Shown: one piece after another, positions 43,686-53,630 of the stretch
Position numbering within the stretch: position 1 is the first letter of the stretch
How the letters are laid out: every line of letters starts with the position of its first letter
From: Adhaeribacter aquaticus DSM 16391
Lineage (GTDB): Bacteria > Bacteroidota > Bacteroidia > Cytophagales > Hymenobacteraceae
Assembly: GCF_000473365.1 (NCBI RefSeq)
Contig: NZ_KI421517.1
Location: forward strand, 2,839,713-2,903,712
Reading direction: 5' to 3'
Length of the DNA stretch: 64,000 bases
Translations under genes and position numbers: made by a program
Notes under the pieces: model-generated
What the model saw: the letters and a program-made list of their open reading frames with translations, nothing else
The model's database searches: none
Told to the model about the DNA's origin: nothing

Positions 43686-46295
43686 TTAATGCGCAATTTC
43701 TACCCAGCCTTTCATAAACTTCTCACAATTTTCCGGACTTTCTACCACATAGAAATAAGTGCCGGTGGCTAAATCTTCTCCGCCCCAGTTATTTTTGTAG
43801 TCGTCGTTCTGGTATACCAGCCGGCCCCAGCGGTTATAAATTTTTAAACTGGTTTTTACATTTCCCACAGTTATCTTAAAATAATCGTTTTGGCCATCCT
43901 GGTTAGGCGTTATAATATTAGGAGCCCTCAGCGGCGTGCCGGCTTCAATCTCTAAATACGTGGTATCAGCAGTTATTTTGCAACTAGATAAATTTCGGGC
44001 AATTAACCGCACCTGGTACTTGCCCGGGTTCCGGAAAGTATGTTCAGGATCGCGGGTAGTAACTTCCGGCGTATTATCGCCAAAGTTCCAGGTAAATTGA
44101 GTGCTGTTTAGGCTATTGTTTTTAAATTGAACAGAGAACGGGGCACAGGAAGAAGTAGGAGCCTGGGCCAAAGCTCTTATTGGGTTCGCAGTTGCTCCCG
44201 GAAAGGCAAATTTTAACACGGCCCCATCATTGCCGCCATTTATTTTTGGTGTATAAAGGCCGCTGCCAATCGGGTAGTTGCTAGAAGTAGTACATTCTAT
44301 ATGGTAAAGTAACCCTTGGTTGGAAATACTGCTGTGGTTAGCTGCATGAACATGGACATTTACGCCCGGGCTACCAAAATAGCTTCCATAAACTAGTTCC
44401 CGGGCATCTTTAGATAATTGGCATAAATACAGACTACTAAAGGTTTTGGAATAAGCATCATTACTTAAGGGAGCACTAGTAAGACCGTATCCGGAAAAGT
44501 AAATATTTTCACATTCGTCTACTTTAAAGGCCGTAGGCACGGGTTCGAAAGCACTATTTACGCCACCAATATAAGTTGAAAAGAAAGTACTGCTTAATCC
44601 ACTATTCATTTTATGAACAAAATAACCTCTACTGCCGGGGTTAGAGAAAACTCCGGCCGTAACCGGGTAATTTCCGTAGCTCAGGCCAACCGCATACACA
44701 TTTTCGTTTGCATCCAGGTCTATAAACTGCACCAGGTTAGTGCCTGCATTACCCAGGTAGGTACAGGCCAATAATTGATTGCCATCAGCACTAATTGTAG
44801 CAACAAAACCATCTTTTAGGCCTAAAGCATTTCTGTTTATAGCAGTTGCATTGGTGGGTAAATCGGTACTTAGGGTTAAGCCTCCCACATAAACGTTACC
44901 AGAGGCTCCTACTTTAATATCAGAGATTATGTCAAGGGCATTACCTCCCAAATAAGAGGACCAGATTAAATCTGATAATGCACTGTTAAACTTAACAACT
45001 ACCCCATCATAATCACCGGCTTTATTTTTTTGAAAGCCATTTTTGATGGGGAAGTTTATGGATTCGCTGGTACCGCAGGCATAAATATTATCTTGGGCAT
45101 CTACTGTTAATCCGGCCGGTGAGAGTGATAAATTAGCCCCTTCGTTCCCGTTTCCTCCTATGTAAGTAGAAGCTACTAAAGTAGTACCACTGATATTCAG
45201 CTTAGATAAGATATAATCCAAATTGCTGTTGTGGCTGGGATCATAAGCAGCAACAGAAGTAGGAAAGTTATCAGAGCTTGTAGTACCCAGAATTACTAAT
45301 TCCTCTGCTTTATTTACTTCCAGGTCGAGTGGGTATTCAGAGCGGCTACCTCCCAAAAAGGTAGCGTATAAAGTGCCACCCGAAGTGTTGTATTTGGTTA
45401 TAGCAATATTATTTCCGGCTCGGGTAGTTTGGTAAGTACCTGCGGTAACCGGGTATTGCACACCCATGGCCTGGCTCCCGGTATACAGGTTGCCTTTGGT
45501 ATCAGAAGTAGCGCAATTAGCCGAGATAGGAAGCGCAGCACCAATGTAGGTAACAAAAATAATTTCGGGATCAATGATCAGGGGTAAGGCGGTATTGTAG
45601 TTGCCTGAAATAGCAAAGCCAACTTTATTTTGATTAAGGGTAAAAGAGCAAGGGACCTCTTGTTTTTTGCCGTTAACTATTTGAAAAGCATAAGGTTTTT
45701 CTTCTATAATTTCGTTTACGCTTGTTTTGATCTGAAGCTTACCATTAAGAATAATTATACTACTGACATCCTGGTATTCCATTTGTATAACTTCGGGTTT
45801 TCCGCCCGGAGCAATAACAAAGTCGTACTTTAAATGATCAGCAGTAGAATAAACATCCAGATTAATATGCGGAAATAATTCCTGGTAGGTTATTTTTTGA
45901 AACGCATTTACACCCGCAGCCCATTTAGCCGCATCATTTCCAATAAAGTAGTTATAGTACGTAGGTGACTTTTGTTGTTTGATTATTTGAGCCTTGCTAT
46001 TAGCGTTAACAAAAGAAACCTTAAAGGCATGCCCGGCATAATTATTTTTAGTTTCCGGTATTTTTTTTTCTGCTTCATTTTCATGAGCAAAATAATCGGG
46101 CTCTAAAAAATTATAAGTCAGGCTTGTTTGCTCCAGGAATAACCAACCCTGGGGCAAAGTGGCAGTAAAAAACACAGCGTTTGGCCATTGCCCCTTATTC
46201 TGTATAAAAGTTGGCTGATACAAAGCCGGGGCATTTGCCAGGACGCTTAAAGAAGAAAAAATGAAAATTAGAATAAGAAAGAAGAAATTTCGCAT
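43686..46295 (-). CDS. T9SS-secreted protein with SBBP repeats, PKD and gliding C-terminal domain
   Basis: The 869-residue protein has a signal peptide (RNFFFLILIFIFSSLSVLA) and a long N-terminal region. Beta-propeller-like repeats follow, with units such as TYIGGNGNEGAN, DAQDNIYACG and VDECENIYFSGYG. A PKD domain (QFTWNFGDN, near residue 720) and a C-terminal gliding-motility/T9SS type B sorting domain (NIITPNQDGQNDYF, IYNRWGRLVYQ) complete it. It should be exported across the outer membrane by type IX secretion and attached to the surface. Role probably adhesion or substrate binding. It converges on the cytoskeletal operon with no intervening terminator seen. Confidence 0.9.
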   Translation of the reverse strand: MRNFFFLILIFIFSSLSVLANAPALYQPTFIQNKGQWPNAVFFTATLPQGWLFLEQTSLTYNFLEPDYFAHENEAEKKIPETKNNYAGHAFKVSFVNANSKAQIIKQQKSPTYYNYFIGNDAAKWAAGVNAFQKITYQELFPHINLDVYSTADHLKYDFVIAPGGKPEVIQMEYQDVSSIIILNGKLQIKTSVNEIIEEKPYAFQIVNGKKQEVPCSFTLNQNKVGFAISGNYNTALPLIIDPEIIFVTYIGAALPISANCATSDTKGNLYTGSQAMGVQYPVTAGTYQTTRAGNNIAITKYNTSGGTLYATFLGGSRSEYPLDLEVNKAEELVILGTTSSDNFPTSVAAYDPSHNSNLDYILSKLNISGTTLVASTYIGGNGNEGANLSLSPAGLTVDAQDNIYACGTSESINFPIKNGFQKNKAGDYDGVVVKFNSALSDLIWSSYLGGNALDIISDIKVGASGNVYVGGLTLSTDLPTNATAINRNALGLKDGFVATISADGNQLLACTYLGNAGTNLVQFIDLDANENVYAVGLSYGNYPVTAGVFSNPGSRGYFVHKMNSGLSSTFFSTYIGGVNSAFEPVPTAFKVDECENIYFSGYGLTSAPLSNDAYSKTFSSLYLCQLSKDARELVYGSYFGSPGVNVHVHAANHSSISNQGLLYHIECTTSSNYPIGSGLYTPKINGGNDGAVLKFAFPGATANPIRALAQAPTSSCAPFSVQFKNNSLNSTQFTWNFGDNTPEVTTRDPEHTFRNPGKYQVRLIARNLSSCKITADTTYLEIEAGTPLRAPNIITPNQDGQNDYFKITVGNVKTSLKIYNRWGRLVYQNDDYKNNWGGEDLATGTYFYVVESPENCEKFMKGWVEIAH

Positions 46296-46638
46296 ACCCG
46301 ACTTGCCTTTAATCTGTTGGTTTCTACTTTTCTAGCATTAATACCAAATATAAGATTTAAAAAATTTCTTTTTAGATTTCCGATACATTAGTTTTTATAA
46401 ATATCACTGATAATTAAATAGCTAGAGGCTCGAAAGTAAGCAGCATTAGCATAAGCTTTAATAAAAGTATTCAGGTAATATGGTTTCAAATAAATTAGTT
46501 TAGCACTTATGATTCGCCTGGTTTTTGCCAGGCTGCTAATAATAGTACTAGTGTGACTGTTAATACCCAAAAATCAGGAAATTTAAATTTTGAAGATATA
46601 AAAATCCAGGAACTAGCCCGGGCAACACCAACTAAAGC
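46296..46638 (+). other. Intergenic region with possible broken signal-peptide sequence
   Basis: On the plus strand, ATG at 46509 opens a 15-codon hydrophobic frame (MIRLVFARLLIIVLV) that stops at TGA 46554. In a shifted frame an open stretch, ending GNLNFEDIKIQELARATPTKA, runs to a TGA that overlaps the peptidase ATG. Together they resemble a signal peptide and mature N-terminus split by frameshifts, but this may be chance. The rest is AT-rich. Confidence 0.3.
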
Positions 46639-48690
46639 ATGAAGTACCCCGAAACAAAAAAGATTGAGTACACCGATAATTACCACGGCACTATTGTAGC
46701 AGATCCCTACCGTTGGTTAGAAAACGATACCGCAGAAGACGTAAAAAAGTGGGTTGAGGAGCAAAACAAAGTTACTTTTAAATACCTGGAGCAGATTTCT
46801 TTCCGAGATAAAATAAAGGAAAGGTTGAGCCAGATATGGAATTATCCCAAGTACGGCGCGCCTTTTAATCGGGGTGAGTATTATTTCTTCTATAAGAACG
46901 ATGGGCTACAGAATCAGGCGGTATTATACGTGCAGAAAGGCTTAACCGGAACGCCGGAAGTATTTATTGATCCAAACAAGTTCTCGCCGGATGGTACTAC
47001 TTCTTTAACTATAGTTAGCTTTTCTAAGGATAATAAATACGTGGCCTATGGTACCTCGGGAGGAGGCTCCGACTGGAATGATTTTCAGGTAATGGATGCC
47101 AGAACCAAAAAGAAACTAAGTGATAGGCTGGAATGGATAAAATTCTCGGGGGCTGCCTGGTACCAGGATGGCTTTTTCTACAGCCGCTACGATGCCCCGA
47201 AAAATGGCAGCAAACTAGCCGCTAAAAACGAATTTCATAAAGTATACTACCACAAATTAGGTACTCCCCAGAGCAGCGATAAATTAATTTATGAAGATAA
47301 ATCTAAGCCGCTTCGCTACTTCTTTGCCAGTACCACTGATGATGAGCATTACCTGATTATTTCGGTAAGTGAGGGCGCAACGAGCACCAATGCTCTTTAT
47401 GTGAAAGATTTACGAGCCCCCAATAGTAAGTTCCTGCCAGTTGTCAGTAATTTTGAAGCCGAGTATGTAGTAGTGGATACTATTGGCGACCAGTTACTGG
47501 TGCAAACTACCCATGAAGCTCCTAGGAATAGAATTGTATTAATCGATCCGAAAAAACCACAGCCGGCCAATTGGAAAACCGTAGTACCCCAATCCGAAAA
47601 TGTGATTACAGAGTCTTCTTTGGTCGACACTAAATTAATTGTGAATTACACGAAGAGGGCGGCCAGTCAGGTATTAGTGTTTGATCTAAACGGGCAACAA
47701 TTACATGAAATACCGCTGCCAACACTAGGTACAGTTACTGGTTTAGGAGGTAAAAAAGAGGATAAGGAAGTATTTTATACGTTTAATTCCTTTACCTACC
47801 CCAGCACTATTTTTAAATATACTATTGCTACCCATCAATCTGAACTAATTCGAAAATCGGAAGTAGCTGTTAAGACCGACGACTACAAAACAAAGCAGGT
47901 GTTTTATGCCAGCAAAGATGGTACTAATGTGCCTATGTTTGTTGTGCACAAAAAAGGGCTGAAGCTGGATGGCAATAATCCCACCTTTCTGTATGGCTAC
48001 GGGGGATTTAACGTTTCTTATACGCCAACTTTTTCCGTTTCCCGGATGCTGTGGTTAGAGAGTAGTGGCGTTTACGTGCTGGCTAATATTAGGGGCGGCG
48101 GGGAATTTGGCGAAGAATGGCACCAAGCCGGTGTAACGCCAAACAAACAAAATGTATTTGATGATTTTATTGCGGCTGCGGAATACCTGATTCAGGCTAA
48201 ATATACGTCACCGGAAAAGCTGGCAATTTCGGGAGGTTCTAATGGTGGCTTATTGGTAGGAGCAGTAGCCAACCAGCGGCCGGAATTATTTAAAGTAGCT
48301 TTGCCGGCAGTGGGAGTAATGGATATGTTACGCTTCCATAAGTTTACCATTGGCTGGGGCTGGGTACCCGAGTATGGCTCCAGTGATAATCCGGAACAAT
48401 TTAAAAATTTGTTAACTTTTTCTCCTATACATAACATAAAAGAAGGCGTGCAGTATCCGGCTACGTTGGTTACTACCGCCGACCATGACGACCGCGTAGT
48501 GCCTGCTCATTCTTTCAAATACATTGCTACCTTACAGGAAAAAGGCGGGGGACTAAATCCTTATTTAATTCGGGTAGATGTAAACGCCGGACATGGTGCC
48601 GGAAAATCTACTGCCCAGCAAATAGAAGAACAAACCGATATCTGGTCTTTTGTATACTATAACATGGGCCTAAAACCTTTTGAAAACTAG
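46639..48690 (+). CDS. Prolyl oligopeptidase (family S9A)
   Basis: The 683-residue protein has the N-terminal DNYHGTIVADPYRWLE of the propeller domain and a C-terminal alpha/beta hydrolase domain. The catalytic Ser534 is in SGGSNGGLL, the Asp in ADHDDRVVP and the His in NAGHGAGKS. Length fits the family. No signal peptide is visible at this start; many Bacteroidota relatives have a lipoprotein or Sec signal just upstream, and the preceding 130 bases hold a possible frame-broken one. It cleaves short peptides after proline. Confidence 0.95.
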   Translation: MKYPETKKIEYTDNYHGTIVADPYRWLENDTAEDVKKWVEEQNKVTFKYLEQISFRDKIKERLSQIWNYPKYGAPFNRGEYYFFYKNDGLQNQAVLYVQKGLTGTPEVFIDPNKFSPDGTTSLTIVSFSKDNKYVAYGTSGGGSDWNDFQVMDARTKKKLSDRLEWIKFSGAAWYQDGFFYSRYDAPKNGSKLAAKNEFHKVYYHKLGTPQSSDKLIYEDKSKPLRYFFASTTDDEHYLIISVSEGATSTNALYVKDLRAPNSKFLPVVSNFEAEYVVVDTIGDQLLVQTTHEAPRNRIVLIDPKKPQPANWKTVVPQSENVITESSLVDTKLIVNYTKRAASQVLVFDLNGQQLHEIPLPTLGTVTGLGGKKEDKEVFYTFNSFTYPSTIFKYTIATHQSELIRKSEVAVKTDDYKTKQVFYASKDGTNVPMFVVHKKGLKLDGNNPTFLYGYGGFNVSYTPTFSVSRMLWLESSGVYVLANIRGGGEFGEEWHQAGVTPNKQNVFDDFIAAAEYLIQAKYTSPEKLAISGGSNGGLLVGAVANQRPELFKVALPAVGVMDMLRFHKFTIGWGWVPEYGSSDNPEQFKNLLTFSPIHNIKEGVQYPATLVTTADHDDRVVPAHSFKYIATLQEKGGGLNPYLIRVDVNAGHGAGKSTAQQIEEQTDIWSFVYYNMGLKPFEN

Positions 48691-48709
48691 CTGAATATAG
48701 ACCTTAAGG

Positions 48710-48745
48710 AAAGGAGACTTCTCTAATGTGAAGTCTCCTTTTTCT
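48710..48745 (+). terminator. Hairpin terminator
   Basis: AAGGAGACTT and AAGTCTCCTT form a perfect stem with a 10-base loop, followed by T-rich sequence, 20 bases after the peptidase stop. Confidence 0.88.
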
Positions 48746-48860
48746 CTGCTTTAAATTATTAACCTGTTTGTTGTTGTTTAGGTTAAATTTTAAGTATTTG
48801 ACTATATCGCAACTAGTTATATATGCGATTTAATAGGTTAATAATTTTATTTGATGTAAT

Positions 48861-48881
48861 ATATATAGGAAATCTATATAT
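48861..48881. promoter_or_regulatory. AT-rich inverted repeat
   Basis: ATATATAG, 5 bases and CTATATAT form a perfect inverted repeat 52 bases before the secreted DUF6799-like gene. It may be an operator; no regulator is adjacent. Confidence 0.3.
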
Positions 48882-48933
48882 GGCACGGATGTTGGCTTAA
48901 GCAGCTTATGTATGATATTTAAAGCCGCATAAG

Positions 48934-49344
48934 ATGAAAAAGCTATCTCTTTTATTATTCGTAATTAGTCTTCTAGTTTCCGCTACTTATGGCGTTGCAT
49001 TGGCTGGCGACAAAGCCCATGTAGTAAAGCGTGGCTATGTATTTAAAAATAACCAGGTGCAGGAGCTTCGTAAAGGAAAATTAACACCGATCAATAAAAA
49101 TATTCAACTGAAGAATGATTACATCTTATACCCTAATGGTAGTATGATATCAGAAGATGGTATTTGCCGGAAGTTAAAGGAAGGAGAAGGAATAGATAAA
49201 AACGGTCATATTTTATTTTCGGGCAAACAAAATGGTAAAGTAGTTTTAATTGATAGTCCGGTAAACTTTTATGCATACAGCAGTGGCAAAAAAGTAAGAA
49301 CCGTTACTGGGGTTTCCGTGGAGGAGGTAAAAGGTGCATTATAA
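48934..49344 (+). CDS. Small secreted protein, DUF6799-like
   Basis: The 136-residue protein has a signal peptide (KKLSLLLFVISLLVSATYGVALA). The mature part has paired short beta units with the pattern of DUF6799 (VFKNNQVQELRKGKLTPI, YPNGSMISEDGI, IDKNGHIL), in which repeated NG and DG turns recur about every 20 residues. Family assignment is from memory of this pattern. Its function is not known. It stands alone between two strong terminators. Confidence 0.65.
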   Translation: MKKLSLLLFVISLLVSATYGVALAGDKAHVVKRGYVFKNNQVQELRKGKLTPINKNIQLKNDYILYPNGSMISEDGICRKLKEGEGIDKNGHILFSGKQNGKVVLIDSPVNFYAYSSGKKVRTVTGVSVEEVKGAL

Positions 49345-49369
49345 AAAATATAATTAGCTTTCAGGAAGG

Positions 49370-49396
49370 AAGCCTCACTATGTGAGGCTTTTTTTG
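49370..49396 (+). terminator. Hairpin terminator
   Basis: AAGCCTCAC and GTGAGGCTT pair perfectly across a 3-base loop and are followed by a T-run. Confidence 0.9.
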
Positions 49397-49499
49397 TTAG
49401 CGGTTTACGAGTAAGTAAAAAGGATTTCTTGATTTAGGAGCGATTATTACTAGCTAATAAGTGGTAAGTTTGTTTTTTCTTTCAAAAGCTTAATTAAAA

Positions 49500-49985
49500 A
49501 TGAATTTTAATATCCGAAAAGGAGTAAAGACAGATCTACCACAGGTTTATGCGTTGATACAGGAACTAGCTGAATACGAGAAAGCACCTGATGAAGTAAC
49601 CAATACCATAGCCATGATGGAAGAAGATGGTTTTGGTGAGAAGCCGGTTTTTGAGTTTTTTGTAGCTGAAGCGGGTGAAAAAATTATTGGCCTTGCATTA
49701 TATTACATGGCTTATTCTACCTGGAAAGGAAAAATGCTTTACCTCGAAGATTTAGTGGTGTCGGAGCCATATCGCCGGTATGGTGTAGGCAAGAAATTAT
49801 TTGATGCCTTCGCCGGTCGGGCCCTGGAAGTAGGAGCTAAACGCCTAAAATGGCAGGTATTGGAGTGGAACGATCCGGCAATAGCTTTTTACAAGAAGCT
49901 TAACTGTGACCTAGATGGCGAATGGATTAATTGCAACATGAGTGAACAGGAAATAGCCGGTTATGTGGCAGAAAATAATTCTTAA
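49500..49985 (+). CDS. GNAT family N-acetyltransferase
   Basis: The 161-residue protein is a single GNAT domain. It starts NIRKGVKTDLPQVYALIQEL, has the acetyl-CoA-binding LEDLVVSEPYRRYGVGKKL, and ends WNDPAIAFYKKLN. This form is closest to diamine/spermidine acetyltransferase-type GNATs, although substrates vary widely. Cytoplasmic. It lies 55 bases before the fucosidase gene on the same strand, but a shared function is not evident. Confidence 0.88.
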   Translation: MNFNIRKGVKTDLPQVYALIQELAEYEKAPDEVTNTIAMMEEDGFGEKPVFEFFVAEAGEKIIGLALYYMAYSTWKGKMLYLEDLVVSEPYRRYGVGKKLFDAFAGRALEVGAKRLKWQVLEWNDPAIAFYKKLNCDLDGEWINCNMSEQEIAGYVAENNS

Positions 49986-50040
49986 AAAATCAAAATAATA
50001 ATTTTAGGTTTAATAAACTTCGGCTACCAGCAAAACATGT

Positions 50041-51561
50041 ATGTATAAAAAACATAAATTATTGTTCAGTATCATTTCGTTTTTACTGCTGGGAAGTTGT
50101 GCTAAAACCAATGTATCTAAAAGCAGCCAGCCAAGTGGCGTATATGAGCCAACTTGGGAATCATTAGCTAAATATAATGAACAGCCCGAGTGGTTTAAAG
50201 ATGCTAAATTTGGCATTTACTTTCATTGGGGGGTATTGTCGGTGCCGGCTTTTGCCAACGACTGGTATCCCCGCAATATGCACCTAAAAGGGTCGCCGGA
50301 ATTTCAGCATCATGTGGCTACTTATGGTCACCCGTCTGCATTTGGCTACCATGATTTTGTGCCCCTGTTTAAAGCCGAAAAGTTTAATGCCGAAGAATGG
50401 GCCACTTTATTTAAGAAAGCCGGTGCCCGGTTTGCCGGGCAGGTAGCTGAGCACCACGATGGCTTTGCTATGTGGAATAGCAAAGTTACTCCCTGGAATG
50501 TGCAGGATATGGGACCAAAACGTAATGTAATGGCCGAGTTAGAGAAGGCTATTCATAACCGGAAAATGAAGTTTTTCACTTCCTTTCACATGTCCCGGAA
50601 TCTGCAGCGCTATGCTGACAACCCGTCCCAGAAAACCGAAGCTAGTTTCTTCCCTTACGAGCCAGATATGCCTACTTCCTCTGCTGATCCGAAGCTAAGG
50701 CTGTTGTATGGTAATGTGCCGGCCGAACAATTTTACCAAAATTGGAAAGCTAAATTAAAAGAAGTTATAGATAACTATAGCCCTGATATAATTTATTTTG
50801 ATGGCTTGGAAGAACTTATTCCGGAAAAGCATCGGCAGGAGTTTGTAGCGCATTATTTTAATAAAGCCAAGGAGCGCGGTCAGGAAGTAGTTATTACGCA
50901 TAAGGATAATGATTTTCCGGACGAGGTAAGCATAAAGGATTTTGAGAAGGGACGCATGAACCAGATAACTCCTTACACCTGGCTTACCGACGAAACTATA
51001 AGTACCGGCAGCTGGAGCTATACCAATGACCTGAAACTAAAACCAACCGCCGACATTATTCATTTGCTGGTGGATATTGTGAGCAAAAATGGTGTAATGA
51101 TCTTAAATATTTCGCCGAAGGCTAACGGAGAAATACCTCAGGACCAACAAGCCGCTCTGCTACAAATTGGTGATTGGTTGGGAAAATACGGCGAAGCTAT
51201 TTATGCTACCCGCCCCTGGGTTATTTACGGCGAAGGACCAACTAAACTGGAGAAAACAGGCCACTTCCTGCCAACCGTAAAATATACACCAAAAGATGTT
51301 CGCTATACTACCAAAGGCAACACCATTTATGCCATTGTTATGGGTTGGCCAGGCGAGAATCAGCAAGTAGTACTAGAATCTTTCAGCCCAGATAAAATAA
51401 AAGGAAACCTGAAAGTTAAGAAGGTTTCGATGTTAGGTTCTGCCGAAAAAATAACCTTTTCTTTGACTAATAAGGGCTTAAGGTTAATTACTCCGGCTAA
51501 GAAAGAGAATGATATGGCAGTAATTTATAAGATTGAAACTACTGGAAAGGCAGAGATTTAG
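50041..51561 (+). CDS. GH29 alpha-L-fucosidase lipoprotein
   Basis: The 506-residue protein has a lipoprotein signal (LLFSIISFLLLGSC). The catalytic barrel starts EWFKDAKFGIYFHWGVLSVP, with AEHHDGFAMWNS and the nucleophile Asp in DIIYFDGLEE. A C-terminal beta domain follows (ARPWVIYGEGPT to the end). It would release alpha-L-fucose from glycans at the cell envelope. The FucP-type transporter at 4837 could import the product, but the two genes are far apart. Confidence 0.93.
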   Translation: MYKKHKLLFSIISFLLLGSCAKTNVSKSSQPSGVYEPTWESLAKYNEQPEWFKDAKFGIYFHWGVLSVPAFANDWYPRNMHLKGSPEFQHHVATYGHPSAFGYHDFVPLFKAEKFNAEEWATLFKKAGARFAGQVAEHHDGFAMWNSKVTPWNVQDMGPKRNVMAELEKAIHNRKMKFFTSFHMSRNLQRYADNPSQKTEASFFPYEPDMPTSSADPKLRLLYGNVPAEQFYQNWKAKLKEVIDNYSPDIIYFDGLEELIPEKHRQEFVAHYFNKAKERGQEVVITHKDNDFPDEVSIKDFEKGRMNQITPYTWLTDETISTGSWSYTNDLKLKPTADIIHLLVDIVSKNGVMILNISPKANGEIPQDQQAALLQIGDWLGKYGEAIYATRPWVIYGEGPTKLEKTGHFLPTVKYTPKDVRYTTKGNTIYAIVMGWPGENQQVVLESFSPDKIKGNLKVKKVSMLGSAEKITFSLTNKGLRLITPAKKENDMAVIYKIETTGKAEI

Positions 51562-51724
51562 AATTTAAATTATAAATAATCCTTGTGGTACTAGTCTCGT
51601 TGAAGCTATAAGGTGAAGCTAGTTTAATTTATTAGAAAGTGATGGTCTGAATATCAGAAACTACTTCTTCGCTGCGTTGGTGAAAATATTTTATACCTTA
51701 ATCAGTTTTAAATTAATTGAATTT

Positions 51725-53014
51725 TTAAAAGTTATAAGATAAGTAAGCTCTTTTAATAAAGGTTCCGAAAGGACCAACTTCGCTCGTTTCGTTTGTGCCT
51801 GCAAGATCCCATGTGAGCCCTGTAGAAATTGAGTTGTTTACGTTTATTAAGTATCTTAAACCTATTCCCATTTTGGCTCCCCATAAGAATGCAGGAATTT
51901 TCAGGTTTATGTTTTCTCTTTCTTGTAGTTCTCCTTTTATATACACTTCCCTATTTAGAGGAATATGTTTTTGAATATAGTATTTGCTGAGGAGCCCAAA
52001 ATTCATAAAAGGACGAATTTTATTGTGCGTTGCCTCATAATAAAGAGTAACAGGCAAATTTATGGAGTTTAATTTATAATTATAAGTATCAACCACTTTC
52101 CCAATCGTATCAGACCACATCGAAAAATTTCCGTCTTTTGGAGCAATAACAGCGGAATGAATTAAGCCAATTTTTTCAATTTGTGCACCCTGCATATTGT
52201 CTAAAATTAGCCCGGAGAATAAATAAAAATCAGTTTTTTTGATTCTTCTTTTATAATTTATTCCAATTTGCGTGCTGTTTGTTCTATGCAATATTTGCGT
52301 CTGGGCAGGTTCAAAAGGGGATTTATTAGAGTAACTTACGAATAAATCCTTTATGGCGAAATTATACCCTTGAAAAGTAATATTATTATTGGAAGCTCCT
52401 ATTTCTATTCCAAAGTGATTTAAATTTTGAATCTTATTATCTAATATAGAGGGTTGAGGGGTTGGAGGATGATTATTTAGCTTTGTTATAAACTTAACTA
52501 TTGAGTTTTTATTAAAACGAAGATTATCCATACTAACATTAGAATAAGCTTCTGGTAAACATTCTTTAATTTGATGCTTGTAGGTGTTTATTTCAGTATA
52601 ATAGTATCTTCCATCTTTATTTATAGTTTCTTTACCTCCTTTCAGAAGAATTAAACTATCAGAATTACAGGAAATATATAGTTGAGATTTATACTCAAAT
52701 AAATTAACTGTATTATTTGTTAAGACTTTAAAAAATACCCGGTTTCCTTTTAGCTCTTTTGTTTGATATGTAAGGTTAGGAGAAATAATAATTTTTTTAA
52801 TGTCACTTGGCTTAACAAAGTTAATCTGGGTGGAATTATCATTAATAAAGGCTACTTTCTTAACTAACCCACCAGGCAGATACTCTATTTTGCCATGGAT
52901 AGTATCGTTGTTATTTTTTATAATATAACCCCTCTGAACAGTAATTTGGGAATAAGAAAGTAGACTTATAAACTGAAAGTATAAAATTAAAAACAACGTT
53001 AGGTTAAAGCGCAT
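51725..53014 (-). CDS. Secreted beta-barrel-like protein, AT-rich
   Basis: The 429-residue protein has a signal peptide (RFNLTLFLILYFQFISLLS). It begins the mature chain with a domain (TVQRGYIIKNNNDTIHGKIEY) seen in many Bacteroidota secreted proteins. The last third looks like an outer-membrane barrel, with alternating strands and a terminal YLSYNF that ends in Phe. It is richer in Asn, Lys and Ile codons than its neighbours, which may mean recent acquisition. Function unknown. Confidence 0.7.
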   Translation of the reverse strand: MRFNLTLFLILYFQFISLLSYSQITVQRGYIIKNNNDTIHGKIEYLPGGLVKKVAFINDNSTQINFVKPSDIKKIIISPNLTYQTKELKGNRVFFKVLTNNTVNLFEYKSQLYISCNSDSLILLKGGKETINKDGRYYYTEINTYKHQIKECLPEAYSNVSMDNLRFNKNSIVKFITKLNNHPPTPQPSILDNKIQNLNHFGIEIGASNNNITFQGYNFAIKDLFVSYSNKSPFEPAQTQILHRTNSTQIGINYKRRIKKTDFYLFSGLILDNMQGAQIEKIGLIHSAVIAPKDGNFSMWSDTIGKVVDTYNYKLNSINLPVTLYYEATHNKIRPFMNFGLLSKYYIQKHIPLNREVYIKGELQERENINLKIPAFLWGAKMGIGLRYLINVNNSISTGLTWDLAGTNETSEVGPFGTFIKRAYLSYNF

Positions 53015-53100
53015 ATATCTTTACTGCAGAATTTATTTCCGCTTAATTTCTATTGTAGGTGAATAACAACTTTAGCTTGTTAAAGCTAACATATACTCAT

Positions 53101-53126
53101 AAAAAAGCCCTCAAAGAGGGCTTTTT
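53101..53126. terminator. Hairpin terminator
   Basis: AAAAAGCCCTC and GAGGGCTTTTT pair perfectly across a 3-base loop, downstream of the DUF4286 gene on the minus strand. Confidence 0.9.
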
Positions 53127-53146
53127 ACATCTATTTACTAATAATT

Positions 53147-53455
53147 TTAATCTACAATTTCCAACAAAGATTCAAAAGTAACAAACTGGTTTGGATAGCG
53201 GTTGGCGTGTTTTTCTACCAAATTCGGCGCATGATCCTGCTGAAACTCTTCAAAGTCGGTCATATTCCGGCAGAAGTATTGCACTGCATAGGTAGTGCCG
53301 CCAGTATCATTCTCTTCGGTCAGCATTTTGGCAATCTGGTATTTAATGAAATAGGTGGTAGCCATTACTTCCGGAATATGTGTTTCTTTCATCCATTCCA
53401 GCCACTCGTCGGCTACGGCATTATCTATACTTACAGTGATATTGTAAAGCAGCAT
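53147..53455 (-). CDS. DUF4286 family protein
   Basis: The 102-residue protein matches the DUF4286 pattern: LYNITVSIDNAVADEWLEWM, a middle TYAVQYFCRN, and a last part with HANRYPNQFVTFESLLE. The fold is a ferredoxin-like dimeric alpha-beta barrel. It is a small cytoplasmic protein common in Bacteroidota with no known role. It is the last chromosomal gene before the prophage. Confidence 0.85.
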   Translation of the reverse strand: MLLYNITVSIDNAVADEWLEWMKETHIPEVMATTYFIKYQIAKMLTEENDTGGTTYAVQYFCRNMTDFEEFQQDHAPNLVEKHANRYPNQFVTFESLLEIVD

Positions 53456-53499
53456 GTTATAACTAAAAATTCAGATTTAATCTGGTGTTCTTTTATATG

Positions 53500-53535
53500 A
53501 GAAGCGCCACCCCCAAGAGGCAGCGCTTCTTTTTG
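53500..53535 (+). terminator. Hairpin terminator in plus orientation
   Basis: AGAAGCGC and GCGCTTCT form an 8-base stem with a 15-base loop and are followed by TTTTT on the plus strand. No plus-strand gene ends here, so its parent gene may have been separated from it, perhaps by prophage insertion to the right. Confidence 0.6.
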
Positions 53536-53630
53536 ATAACTCTAAATTATAGATGTTTGGTTCACCGAGGTAGTGAATATTGCCCAATTAACCCGTTTTG
53601 AGGGGGTGCTGTTTAGAGTTGGACTATATT

